Shown piece after piece: positions 34,740 to 45,800 of a stretch of DNA of 64,000 nucleotides (its first letter is position 1; each line of letters starts with the position of its first letter). The stretch comes from Hydrocarboniphaga sp. Lineage in GTDB: Bacteria > Pseudomonadota > Gammaproteobacteria > Nevskiales > Nevskiaceae. The notes beneath the pieces were generated by a model. It was not told the DNA's origin. It saw only the letters and a list, made by a program, of their open reading frames with translations, and searched no databases. Where the stretch lies: NCBI RefSeq assembly GCF_028291725.1, contig NZ_JAQGNT010000042.1, forward strand, positions 1 to 64,000, in the 5' to 3' direction. A program made the position numbers and the translations under genes.

Positions 34740-37700
34740 TCAGGCCGTCCTGCCCAGCGTGACGATGGCGGCGCCGCGGATCGCCGTTCCACGGCAGAGC
34801 GCGATCACGGTATCCGTGGCCGTAGCGTCGATGTTGTAGTGCAACTCCACCTCGAACTCCTGCGCGCCGTGCCTGACGCGCGCCCAGCAGCCCTGGGCAC
34901 TGTCCAGCTCGGCTTTCATGATCTGCCAGTCCAGCGGCCGGCCTTCCAGGCCGGTGCCGGAAGATTTCGCCGCGGCCTCCTTGGCGCACCACAGTGCAAC
35001 CGCGGCACGACGCAGCTGTTCCTTCGGCTGACTATGCAAAAAGCGCTGCGATTCGTCGGGACTGAAAGCACCGGCGATCAGGTCTTCGGCATCGACTCGA
35101 TCCAGATGCTGGAAGTCGATGCCGGGCGAGGATTCCGCCGGGCCGCAGACCGCGACCGCCGCACGCCGGCTATGGCTGATCGACACCGACGGGAACAGCA
35201 CGCCGGCCGGCCAGCCGAGCACGCCGACGAGATAAGGCTCGCCGCTGGCACGATTGCCGATCTGGATGTCGGCCGCGGCGAAATCGATCTTCAGATGTTC
35301 GCTCGCCCAGGCGCGCACCGCATCCTTGGCGCAGACGCGGCCGACCAGCCATTCCTCGCGCCGCGGACCGGTTATAGGCAGTGCACCGCTGAAGACGCGG
35401 CGCTCCTCGTCGTTGAGCACCAGCGCGGCGAGCATGCGCTTCCACACCGCGCTGCCCAGATCGAGATAACCGGCCTCGAAGGCCAGCAGATGGCGAGCGG
35501 CCAGACCGCTGCCGGCGAGTTCCTTTTCGAGGCAGGGCAGCGACAGCGAACGCTCGATCGGCGCCAGGCGGTAGCGATACAGATTCTGCGGAGCGGAATA
35601 CTTGACGTCTTCCCAGTTCGCGGCACGCGCGATCAGCTGGCCTTCGGAATCGATCAGGTCGAACTGGCAGTCGATCTTGTGCGGCGCGATGTGAATCGCG
35701 GCGCGGCCCAGCAGCTTGCGGTCGGGCGGCAGCGGATCGGCGTACTGCGTGTAGTGGCCGAGATTGAACGGGAAGCACTTGTAGCCCCAGCTCAGTTTCT
35801 CGGTCAGCCAGTAACCCGCGAGCTGCCCGGCGGCATCGAGCAGCGCCGCGTCGATGCGGAATTTCGGCGTCGCCGTGAACGAGAAATAATCATGCGTCGC
35901 GATCGTCGCCAGATCGGCATCGATGCCTTCTTCGTTCCAGCCGTGCAGCGCCTTGACGCCCTGCAGCCGCGGGCCATGGAACATGCCGTGGCGATACAGC
36001 TCGCCCGGCGGATTGGTGCGTGCCGGCAGCAGCGCGCCGGCACTGAGAGCACGTGGTGGCGGCGGCGCCGGATAGCGTTCGGCGAGCGTCACCTGGCCTT
36101 CGAACACCAGTGTCGGCACGCCCTGCTGATACGGATCGAGCTGGAAGATTTTCACCGCGACGCGCGGCGCCTCGATCGGCGAGCGCAGACGCTCGGCGAC
36201 GATGCGCAGGCTCAGGCGCTTGTCGTTGTCCAGGCTCAGCCAGCGATGGCCGCGACAGGCGTCTATGGCGGTGACTTTCAGTGCATCGCCGGCAAGCTTG
36301 CAGGCCGCCTCGGCGATGATTTCCATGCTGAACGTGAACGGCACGACGATCAGCGGCAGCAGCTCCGGCGCGCGCGCCGAAGGCGGCAGGCCGATCGCGT
36401 GATCGAGCAGGAACAGGTCGGTGTACGCGGTGTAGAGCCGCTCGCTGACCAGCTGCTGGGTATCGAGTTCGAGGATGCGGCCGAGCAGCGGATAGTTTGG
36501 GTCCAGCGCCGGATCACCGAGCGCTGAGGCCGCTGGCATCGACATCTGGATCGGATTCGCAGCCGTCGCCAAAACAGCCGGCATCGGCGGCGGTATCGCC
36601 GCGCCGGACGCCGGCAGGCCGCCGAGCACGCGGGCCTGCGAATCCAGGAAGTTCTGCATCAGCGAGAAATGCGATTTCAGCGCCGCCATCCGTGGATCAA
36701 CTGCAGTCGGCCTGGCCGCGGCCGGCGGCATGCCGGCTGCCGGAACCATGCGCTCGACTTCGCGTATCACTTCCTTGACCACGACCTGAGGCGCCGGCGC
36801 ACGCTTGGCCGGCGCCCAGTCCTCGGGCAGACGCATCGTCGGCATCTGCAGCTTGATCCTCAAGCTGCGGCGCGCGACGTGCTTCGGCGCCGCGGCCAGC
36901 TCGATCACGGCGACGTCGCGATGCGCGTACAACGCCGCCGGCTCGAACGCTACGCCGGCTGCGAACAGCTGCGCCAGCATCGCGTGCAGCTGCGCCACAT
37001 CGGGCTTGCGGCGGCTGTTGCTGGACACCGCGACGACGTCGTCGCGATCACGCAGCGCGTCGCCGACGAAGGACGTCAGGTTGCCGCTGGGGCCGACTTC
37101 GACGAACACGCGATAACCGTCTTCATAGAGTTGCTGCAGCGTCTCGGTGAAGCGCACCGGATTTTCCCACTGCTGCGCCGCGAGTTCGCGGATCGCATCG
37201 GGCTCATCCGGGAACGGCGCGATCGAACGCGCCGAGTACAGCGTGCTGCGGCCGGGGCCGAAATCCGCGCCGGCGAAATATTCGCGGTAGGCATCGGCCA
37301 GCGGCTTGAACAATGGCGTGTGATAGGCGCGGCCGAACGGCAACTCCTGGCAGATCGCGCCTTCGTCGGCGAGGCGCTTGGCTAAAACCTGGGCCTCGGC
37401 CGGCGGCCCGAACATCACCAGCTGGTTCGGGCAATTGTCCATCGCAACTTGCATGCTGCCGCTGCCGGCGAGCAGTTCCGCACGCAACTCCGGTCGCAGC
37501 GCGCCGAGCGTCAGTAGCGTGCCCTCGGTGATGCGGCCCTCGGCTTCGAGCCTGCGGAAGATCCTGTTCAGATCGCGGATCGATTCGGCGATCTCGTCGC
37601 GCGTCTTGAAGCGGCGCACGCCGCAAGCGGTGATCGCGGTATTCTCGCCGGTGCTATGGCCGAGCATCGCATCGGGCTCAAGGCCGAGGTCGTCGAGCAG

Positions 37701-39680
37701 CGCCTGGATCGCCATGCTGGCGGCAAACACGGTTTCGGCGGCGACGTCCATCTCGTACAGACGCGCTTCCAGCGCCTTGAGCTGCGTTTCGTCATGGCCG
37801 GTCGGCGCCGGGAACACGGCAGGCGCGCGCGCCGCCGCGCCGTTGCGCAGCGCGGTGCTCTCGATGAAATCGAACCAGTCGCGCACCTGCGGGAACTGCG
37901 TGCACAAGCCGGCGAGCATGTTGCTGTACTGCGCGCCCTCGCCCGGATACAGGAAGCACAGCTTGCCCGGCGCCGCGCCGCGGCCGTAATGCAGGCCGCT
38001 ACGCGTCTTGAACGGCTTGGCCTCGGCGCGCTGCAGCTTGTCGATCGCCTGCTGCAATTTTTTATGCAGATCGGTGGCGTTGTCGGCGACGAGCGCCAGC
38101 CGATGTTCGCCGCGCGCATGCGCACTGCTGGCGCGCGCGATGGCCGCCAGCTCGGTCGCCGGCTTGGCATTCAGATGCGCCAACGCCGCCTGCGCCAGCA
38201 GCACCAGTTCGGAGATCGAATCCGCCGCCAATGTGATCAGCTCGGTCGGCGACGGCCGGTGCAGCACCTGCACCTGGAACCTGGACGGGCCGCGATATTC
38301 CTCCATGATCACGTGCGCGTTGATGCCGCCGAAACCGAAGGCATTGACGCCGGCGCGACGCGCGTGATTCTTGCCATGTATCCACGGCCGCGTCTCGGTG
38401 TTGATGTACAGCGGCGTTTTTTCCAGATGCAGCTCGGGCTCGGGTTCGTCGCACAGCGTCGGCGGCAGAATCCGGTGATGCAGCGCCAGCGCGGTCTTGA
38501 TCAGCGATGCCGAGCCCGAGGCCGGCAGGCAGTGGCCGATCATCGACTTGACGGTGCCGACCGCGATCTGCGGCCCAGGGCCGCGATCGCCGAAGATCGC
38601 CTGCAGTGTTTCGATCTCGGTGCGATCGCCGATGTCAGTACCGGTGCCGTGCGCTTCGATCAGATCGACCGTCGCCGGGTCGATTCCGCTGCTCTCGTAG
38701 GCGCGGCGCAGCGCCAGCACCTGGCCTTCCAGCCGCGGCGTCAGCAGGCCCTTGGCGCGGCCGTCGGAGGCGACGCCGATGCCCTGAATCACCGCGTAAA
38801 TGCGGTCGCCGGCGGCCTCAGCATCGGCCAGGCGCTTCAGCACCAGCATGCCGACACCCTCGCCCAGCAGCGTGCCGCTATGGCCTTTCTGGAACGGCCG
38901 CAGCTGGCCGTTCGACAGCGCCTTGATCTGCGTGAACTGCACGTACAGCTGCGGCGGAATCTGCGCCTGGCTGCCGCCGGTGATCATCAGATCGCTGCGC
39001 CCGGTGACCAGTTCGCGCACCGCCTGGTCGAGCGCCATCATCGTCGAGGCACAAGCCGCGTCGACGATGTAGTTCGGGCCCATGAAGTTGAGCCGGTTGC
39101 AGATCAGGCCGGTGATCACGTTCGGCGTCAGCTGGCTGACCAGCTCGCCGCTGTACGGCGGCAGCTGCTGCTTGAAACGATCGCGCAGATCGGCGAGTTC
39201 GGTCGCGCTGAAATCCGGGCGCAGACCCGTAACCGCCTTCATCATTTCATCGACGAACAGCGCGTGAAACATCACGTTGGCCTGGCCGCGATTGGTATAC
39301 GTACCGCGGCCGAGTATCACGCCGGCGCGGCTGCGGTCGAAGTCGCGCTTTTTATAGCCGGCATCGGCCAGCGCGTCACCGGCCTGCTTCAAGGCCAGCA
39401 GATGGTCGGGATCGCCGCCGTCGGCCTGGCTCGGCATCACGCCGTATTCGGTCGGATCGATCACCGCCAGATCGCGCAGGAATCCGCCGCGATTGGTGTA
39501 GATGCGATCGTTGCGCTGCGCCCAGTGCTCCTTGTCGAGGAAATGGCTGGTCCATTCCTCGTCGGCCGGGCCGATAGCGTCGACCTTGTCGAGAATGTTC
39601 TGCCAGTAGGCGCGCACGTCGCGCGCGCCGGCGTAGCAGCCGGAGACACCGACGACGGCGACTTGCAGCGGGTCGCTCAT
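34740..39680 (-). CDS. PUFA-synthase-like megasynthase subunit: KS-AT-DH-PPTase
   Basis: The protein has 1646 residues. Domains in order: ketosynthase (about 4-470) with Cys-210 in VDAACAST, then EAHGTGT and IGHCLPASG, so the catalytic triad is intact. Next is an acyltransferase (about 555-900) with Ser-676 in LGHSTGE. A Pro/Ala linker follows, then a hotdog dehydratase-like region (about 1090-1420). Last is a C-terminal 4'-phosphopantetheinyl transferase (about 1440-1646) with GIDFQ and WCAKEAAAK (Trp-1564, Lys-1567, Glu-1568). It would extend chains with the 2987-residue partner and activate ACPs itself. The start at 39680 (MSDPLQVAVVGVSG) is chosen because the longer frame only reads through a repeat. 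Confidence 0.85.
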   Translation of the reverse strand: MSDPLQVAVVGVSGCYAGARDVRAYWQNILDKVDAIGPADEEWTSHFLDKEHWAQRNDRIYTNRGGFLRDLAVIDPTEYGVMPSQADGGDPDHLLALKQAGDALADAGYKKRDFDRSRAGVILGRGTYTNRGQANVMFHALFVDEMMKAVTGLRPDFSATELADLRDRFKQQLPPYSGELVSQLTPNVITGLICNRLNFMGPNYIVDAACASTMMALDQAVRELVTGRSDLMITGGSQAQIPPQLYVQFTQIKALSNGQLRPFQKGHSGTLLGEGVGMLVLKRLADAEAAGDRIYAVIQGIGVASDGRAKGLLTPRLEGQVLALRRAYESSGIDPATVDLIEAHGTGTDIGDRTEIETLQAIFGDRGPGPQIAVGTVKSMIGHCLPASGSASLIKTALALHHRILPPTLCDEPEPELHLEKTPLYINTETRPWIHGKNHARRAGVNAFGFGGINAHVIMEEYRGPSRFQVQVLHRPSPTELITLAADSISELVLLAQAALAHLNAKPATELAAIARASSAHARGEHRLALVADNATDLHKKLQQAIDKLQRAEAKPFKTRSGLHYGRGAAPGKLCFLYPGEGAQYSNMLAGLCTQFPQVRDWFDFIESTALRNGAAARAPAVFPAPTGHDETQLKALEARLYEMDVAAETVFAASMAIQALLDDLGLEPDAMLGHSTGENTAITACGVRRFKTRDEIAESIRDLNRIFRRLEAEGRITEGTLLTLGALRPELRAELLAGSGSMQVAMDNCPNQLVMFGPPAEAQVLAKRLADEGAICQELPFGRAYHTPLFKPLADAYREYFAGADFGPGRSTLYSARSIAPFPDEPDAIRELAAQQWENPVRFTETLQQLYEDGYRVFVEVGPSGNLTSFVGDALRDRDDVVAVSSNSRRKPDVAQLHAMLAQLFAAGVAFEPAALYAHRDVAVIELAAAPKHVARRSLRIKLQMPTMRLPEDWAPAKRAPAPQVVVKEVIREVERMVPAAGMPPAAARPTAVDPRMAALKSHFSLMQNFLDSQARVLGGLPASGAAIPPPMPAVLATAANPIQMSMPAASALGDPALDPNYPLLGRILELDTQQLVSERLYTAYTDLFLLDHAIGLPPSARAPELLPLIVVPFTFSMEIIAEAACKLAGDALKVTAIDACRGHRWLSLDNDKRLSLRIVAERLRSPIEAPRVAVKIFQLDPYQQGVPTLVFEGQVTLAERYPAPPPPRALSAGALLPARTNPPGELYRHGMFHGPRLQGVKALHGWNEEGIDADLATIATHDYFSFTATPKFRIDAALLDAAGQLAGYWLTEKLSWGYKCFPFNLGHYTQYADPLPPDRKLLGRAAIHIAPHKIDCQFDLIDSEGQLIARAANWEDVKYSAPQNLYRYRLAPIERSLSLPCLEKELAGSGLAARHLLAFEAGYLDLGSAVWKRMLAALVLNDEERRVFSGALPITGPRREEWLVGRVCAKDAVRAWASEHLKIDFAAADIQIGNRASGEPYLVGVLGWPAGVLFPSVSISHSRRAAVAVCGPAESSPGIDFQHLDRVDAEDLIAGAFSPDESQRFLHSQPKEQLRRAAVALWCAKEAAAKSSGTGLEGRPLDWQIMKAELDSAQGCWARVRHGAQEFEVELHYNIDATATDTVIALCRGTAIRGAAIVTLGRTA

Positions 39681-39692
39681 TGACCGCCCTGC

Positions 39693-39781
39693 GTAGGGCG
39701 GGTCATGACCCGCCGCTTTTGCATGACCCGCCGCTTTTGGGCGCCCAAACGGGTACAACGGCGGGTCATGACCCGCCCTAC
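39693..39781. repeat. REP cluster (GGGCGGGTC family), three units
   Basis: GTAGGGCGGGTCATGACCCG, a middle partial copy (GCATGACCCGCCGC) and an inverted unit ending CCGCCCTAC follow one another. The same family is at 275-347. It fills the gap between the two megasynthase genes, and in one frame it adds a spurious Arg/Pro-rich extension to the smaller protein. Confidence 0.85.
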
Positions 39782-39801
39782 GGCGTCTTGCAGGTTTCGC
39801 A

Positions 39802-42800
39802 TCACTGCGCATTCTCGGTGCCGATGCGGTTCAGCGCCGCGGACAAGGTGCTTTCCGCGTCCAGCATCGCCAGGCGCACGCGGCCTTCGGCGTCGGTGAA
39901 CACCGCGTCGTACGCCACCGCCTGTTCGTGCGCCGCAGCCTTGATGCGGAAGCGCAGCGTCAGCGGACCGCTCGGTGCCGGCAGAGCGGGCACGCGCAGC
40001 ACGCGGCCGAAGCGGCTCGGCAAGGCGCTCTGTTGGCGATGCACGCGGCCCCAGATCCAGGCCAGCTGTGCGGCGACATCAATCAGGCCCGGGTCGAACA
40101 GCCAGTCGCCGTCGACGCCGATCCAGTCCCGCAGATTGCTGACCGACACCATCGCGTCGACGCCTTCCGGTGCGACCGCGGTGATGTCGGTCAGCAGCCG
40201 GAAGCGGCCGGTGTGGAACAGCATGCGCTCGTAGGTCTGCGTCGGGTCCATGCGCTGGCCGCTGATGGCCGGCGGCACTTCGATCACCGGCGCTTCCAGT
40301 CGCTCGACCAGGCGTACCGAGGCGCGATACAGCGGCGCCTTGCGGCTGGGATCGGCGATGTCGACCGTCACGGTCTGTTCGCCGGGGCCGGAATGGCTGG
40401 TGGCCTTGGCGCGGATTTCGATTTCGCGAGTCGCGCCCGGCTCCAGCACCACACCGGCGAGCGTGCGCAGATCCTGCACTTCCGCAACCTGCCAGCCGGG
40501 CCAGCCCTGCCCGACCATCTGCGCGACCCATTCGGTCGCCGCCGCCGCCGGCAGCACCGGACGGCCGTCGATGACGTGGTCGCCGAGGTAGGGATCGCTG
40601 TCGAGGCCGAAGCGATGCGTCAGCACCAGCGCACCGCCGGCGCCCATGCGCAGCGGACCGCGCACCAGCGGATACAGCGAGCTGCCCGCGGCGACCGCTT
40701 CGGGTGCGTCGCTGGCTTCCATCGATTGCCAGGGGCCACGGCCGATCACGATCTCGACTTCATGCTTGGGCCCGCAGGCGAGTTCGCGCAGGAAATAGCG
40801 CCGGCCGCCGGCGACCGGGATCGGGTCGATGCCGCGTTCGCGGAACTGGCGCTTGACGGCTTCGCTGGCCATGCCGGCGTCCCAGGGCCCCCAGTTGGCC
40901 GCGATGACGCGCGTCTCCGGCCAGCGCCGCGACAAGGTCCACGCAAGGCGATTGCAGGCCTCGTTCGCGGAGGCGTAGTCGATCTGGCCCTTGTTGCCGT
41001 AGCGGCCGGCGACCGAGGTGAAGAACACCAGCAGCTTCAACGATTCCGGCCGCAGCTTCTTGCTCAGGATGTAGCTGGAATCGAGCTTGGTGTTGAACAC
41101 GCGGGCGAAGGATTCGTCGGTCTTGTCGGCGATGCGGCGGTCTTCGATCACGCCGGCTCCGTGCAGCACCGCATCGATGCGACCGTAGTGCTGGTAGATG
41201 CCGTCGATGACACCGCCAAACGCAGCCTCGTCGCGCACGTCGCAAGAGAAGTAGCCAACGTTGGCACCGCGAGCGCGCAAGCGATCGAGATTGCCGCGGA
41301 TTTCGCGCTCGGTCAGCAGCCTCGAGAGCGCGCGTTCGATGTCGACCGGCTTCGGCGTCTCGCCGCGGGCGCGGGCCTGGGCCAGCAGCACTTTCTTCAA
41401 GCCGGCCGTATCGGCCGCGATCGCGGTCTCAGCTGCTTCCGGCGCCGGTTCCGGCGTGCGGCCAAGCAGCACGAAGCTGATGCCCGGCACGGCCATTTCT
41501 TCCAGCAGCTCGGCGGTGATGCCGCGCGCGCCGCCGGTGGCGACGACCACCCAGTCCGCCGCCGGCTGCAGATGCGGCGCAAACGCGGTATCGGCCAGCG
41601 CCTCCTCGACCGTGCTCACGCTGTAGCGCGCGTCGCCGGTATGGCCGGCTTCGGGCGCGCGGTCATCGGCGAGCAACTCGTCGAGCAGATGCGAGGCGAT
41701 GGTGTCGTCGGTCTGGCCGTTGAAGTCGACCGCGCGCAGCGTCGCGCTCGGATACTCGTCGCGCACGCAGTTCAGCAGGCCGTTGATGCCGCCGGCGAGC
41801 GGCGTGCCCGGGCCAACCGCGTCGCGGCCGAAAGTGCCGCCGAGTCGGCTGGCCGCGATCACGCGCATGTCGGCGAGCGATGCGCCGAAAGGCTTCAGCA
41901 GGCGGAACAGCGACAGCACGCTGCGTTCGCCGAGTTGTTGCCAGGCGGCCAGTGTTTCGGGCTCGTCTTCAGCGAGGCCGTGCAGATGGATCACGCCTTT
42001 GATGCTGCCATGCGCGGCCTGCGCCGCTTTGATGCCGGCTTCGATGCCGGCGGCGTCGATCGCGTCGATGCGCAGCGGCTTTAAATTCGCCTTCTGCAGA
42101 TTCGCCAGCAGCTGCAGCACAATCGCGTCACAACCACCGGCGACGATCACCGCGCCCGACAGTGTCACGCGCTTGCTGGTCAGCGGCGCCGGCCGCGGGC
42201 GGATCACGTAGCGCGGCACGTCGCTGACGACGACCGGAGCTGCAATGACCGTGGGCGCGGCAGCGACGCTCGTCGTTACAGCAGGAGCAGCAGCCACCGG
42301 CGCTGCAGCGGAGCCGAGCTGCTGCAGAATCGCAGCGAGCGTCTTGGCACGCGTATAGCTTTCCATAGCCGTCTGCATCGCAGCCGCAGTGGCTTCAGGC
42401 AACTTCTTCTGCAGCGCACCGACAATCTCGACGCGCTTGATCGAATCGATGCCGAGATCGGCTTCGAGATCCGCATCCAGCGCCAGCATCTCGGCCGGAT
42501 AACCAGTGCGATCGGCGACGATGTCGAGCAGCAGGCTGCGGTAGTCGATCGCAGCGACCGTGACCGGCGCAGCGGCAACGATGACCGGACCGGCAGCCGG
42601 CGCGCTGACGCCGCCGCCGAGCTTGGACAGGCTGTCGAGTATCGATGCGAGTGTCTTCGCGCGTGTGTAGCTTTCCATCGCCGCCTGCATCGCAGCGGCC
42701 GTCTCGGTCGGCAACTTCTTCTGTAGCGCGCCGACGATCTCGACACGCTTGATCGAGTCAATGCCGAGATCGGCTTCCAGATCCGCATCCAGCGCCAGCA

Positions 42801-45800
42801 TCTCGGCCGGATAACCAGTGCGATCGGCGACGATCTCCAGCAGCACCGTCTTGTAGTCGACCGCGGGCGGCGCGGTGCTCGCGGCAACACTGGCCGCAAC
42901 AGCGACCGGCGCGGCGCTGACAACCACCAGCGGCTGCACCAGATCGACGATCGTCCGCAGCGTCTTCGCGCGCGTCAGCTTTTCCATCTGCGCCTGCAGC
43001 GCTTCGGAGATCGAAGCCGGCAGCGCCTTCTGGAACGCGCCGACGATTTCGACGCGCTTGATCGAATCGATTCCCAAATCCGCTTCCAGATCGGCATCCA
43101 GCGACAGCATGTCTTCCGGATAGCCGGTGCGATCGGCGACCAGCTTCAGCAGCAGCGGCTGAATTTCAATCGCCGGCACAGCGGCCGTAACGGTGGCGAC
43201 GACCGTGGCTGGCGCGGCAACGATGACCGGCGCAGCGCTCGCCGCGAGTTCAATCAGCGGCTGCAGAATCGCGTTCAGCGTCTTGGCTCGTGTATAGCGC
43301 TCCATTTGCGCCTGCATCGCCGCGCCGAGTTCGACAGGCAGCGATTTCTGCAGACTGCCGGCGATCTCGACGCGCTTGATCGAGTCGATGCCGAGTTCGG
43401 CTTCGAGATCCGCATCCAGCGCCAGCATGTCTTCAGGGTAACCGGTGCGATCGGCGACAATGCGCAGCAGCATCGCCGACAACGCCGCCGCATTGAGTCC
43501 GCTTGCGGCAGGCGCCGCTACGGGCGGCGCAGCCACAACAGCCGGCGCGGCAGCCACCGGCGCAACCGCGACTACCGGTGTCGGCATCTGCGGTAGATAT
43601 GCCGGCGCCGGAACAGCCTGCGGAACGGCTTGCCCTGGCGCGCCGAGGAACTGCGAAATCACGCGCTCCTGCAGGCTCAGGAACTGACGCATGGTCTCGT
43701 GATAAGCCATCAGCGCTTCGCCGCTGTGCGCGGCCGGCATCGCCATCGGCTGCGATACATAAGCAGCAGGCTGCGCCGCAACCGGCGCCGGCACATGGAC
43801 AATGTTCGGCGCCGGCTTCGGCGCGGCATCGAGAATCTTCTGAACGACCGCCTGTTTCACCTCGATCGTCTTCTCCAGCGTCATCGGCGGCATCTGGCCG
43901 GTGCGCAGAATCGGGTCCGCATGCGGACGCACGTAACCGCCGGAGATATACCAGGCCGTCGCCGGAATTTTGGCCGGCTGTGCACGCTCGGCAAGCTGCG
44001 CGAGCGACAGCGCCTCGACCGTGCGGCCATCGAACAGACGCGAGACTTCGAAGTCCACGCCCAGCGCCAGCAGATCGGCGAGGCCGGACAGCAGGCCGCG
44101 CAAACCGCCACCCTGACCATCGAGCGACACGCTGCGCGCGTCGCGGCCGGCAAGCGTCGCCGCGATCATGTTGCTGCAGATGCTCTTCGGGCCGAGTTCC
44201 AAGAACAGGCGCACGCCGTCGGCATAGAGGTTCTGCACCTCGGTGACGAATTCGACGCTGGACAGCAGATGCGCATCGAGCTGCGCGCGCATCGCATCAA
44301 GGCCGGCCGGATACTTCGCGCCGCTGCCATTGGAGTAAACCGCGAGCGTCGGCTCGGCGAACACGGTGCTCGCGATCGCAGCCGACAGCGGACCCTTGGC
44401 AGCCGCCATCAGCTCGGTGTGGAAGGCGCCGGAAACCGGCAGCCGGGTGACACGCAGACCGGCGCTGCTGATCGCTTCGACTGCTTTTTCAATTTGCGCA
44501 GCCGGACCGGAAATCACGGTCTGCTCGGGCGCATTGTGGTTGGCGACGACAACGCCGGCGAACGGCGAGATCTTGCTCAGCACCAGGTCGCGCGCGGCCT
44601 GCACCGCGGCCATTCCGCCGGGCGTGCCGCTGCTGGCGGCCTCCGCCATCACGCGGCCGCGCACCGCCGACAGCTTCAGGAAGCTGGCTTCGTCGATCAC
44701 GCCGGCCGCATGCAGTGCGGCGAATTCGCCATAACTGTGGCCGGCGGCGGCGACGGCTTTCAGGCCAAGGCGACGCGCCAGATTCAGGTAACCGACTTCG
44801 AGCGCGCCGATCGCCGGCTGCGCGTAGCGTGTGTCGGTGAGGCGCATCTGCTGCGCGGCTTCGGTCTCAGCATTGAACGCCGATTCCGGCCAGATGCGGC
44901 GCGACAGGCGTTCCGGCAGTTCGCTGCTCAGCGTCGCGTCGGCGCGTTCGATCGCCGAGCGCATTTCGTCGACGAACATCGCCGCTTCGCTGCCCATGTC
45001 GACATACTGCGAGCCCTGCCCCGGGAACACGAAGGCGATCTGCGGCGCCGTGTTGGGGCGATCCAGCGCGAGCTTGATGTTCGGCGCCAGCGGCTTGCTT
45101 GGCGTAGCAAGATGCGCCAGCACCGCTTCCAGATCGGTGGTCAGCGCAGCCATGCTGCGCGCGGCCAGCGCAAGGCAAACCTTGGCGCCGCGGCGGCGGT
45201 CGGCTTCGCGAGCCAGGCCACGCGCCAGCACGGCGAGCTTCAGCCGACCTTTTTGCTGCATCATCGCCAGCACGCGCTCGACATCCGTGCGCAAAGCAGC
45301 GGCATCGGCCGCGCGGAACACACACAGTTCCTGCGTCCAGTTGCGCGAGCCGTTGATCTCGGGATTGGACATGCCGTCGCGATATTCCTCGACGACCGCA
45401 TGGAAGTTGGTGCCGCCGAAACCGAACGCGGACACGCCGCCACGACGCGGCGTGCCGTCCGGGCTCGCCAGCCAGGGCCGTGGCTGTTTCAGGATGAAAG
45501 CTGCCGAAGTCGGATCGGTAATGGCGTCCAGCGGATCATCGACATTCGCATGCGCGGGCTGCACGCGGTGATACAGCGACATCGCCAGCTTGATCAGGCC
45601 GGCCATGCCGGCGCTGGCCTTGGTGTGGCCAAGAATGGTCTTGACCGAACCCAGCGCGACGCTGTTCGGTTCTGCGCCGTAGCTCTTCAGCGCGCGCGTG
45701 ATGGTTTCGGCCTCGGCCTTGTCGCCGACCGCGGTGCCGGTACCGTGCGCTTCGATCATGCCCAGCGTCGCCGGCGTGAAGCCGGCCTTGCCGTAGGCGC

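Noticed and set aside
37656-39683. Long plus-strand frame antisense to the megasynthase subunit
   Set aside because: Arg/His/Gln-rich shadow of the KS-AT coding region with no domain signature.
39681-39812. N-terminal extension of the KS-AT-DH-PPTase protein
   Set aside because: The extra residues are translated REP sequence (repeated AGHDPP-like units). The conserved KS start at 39680 follows directly.
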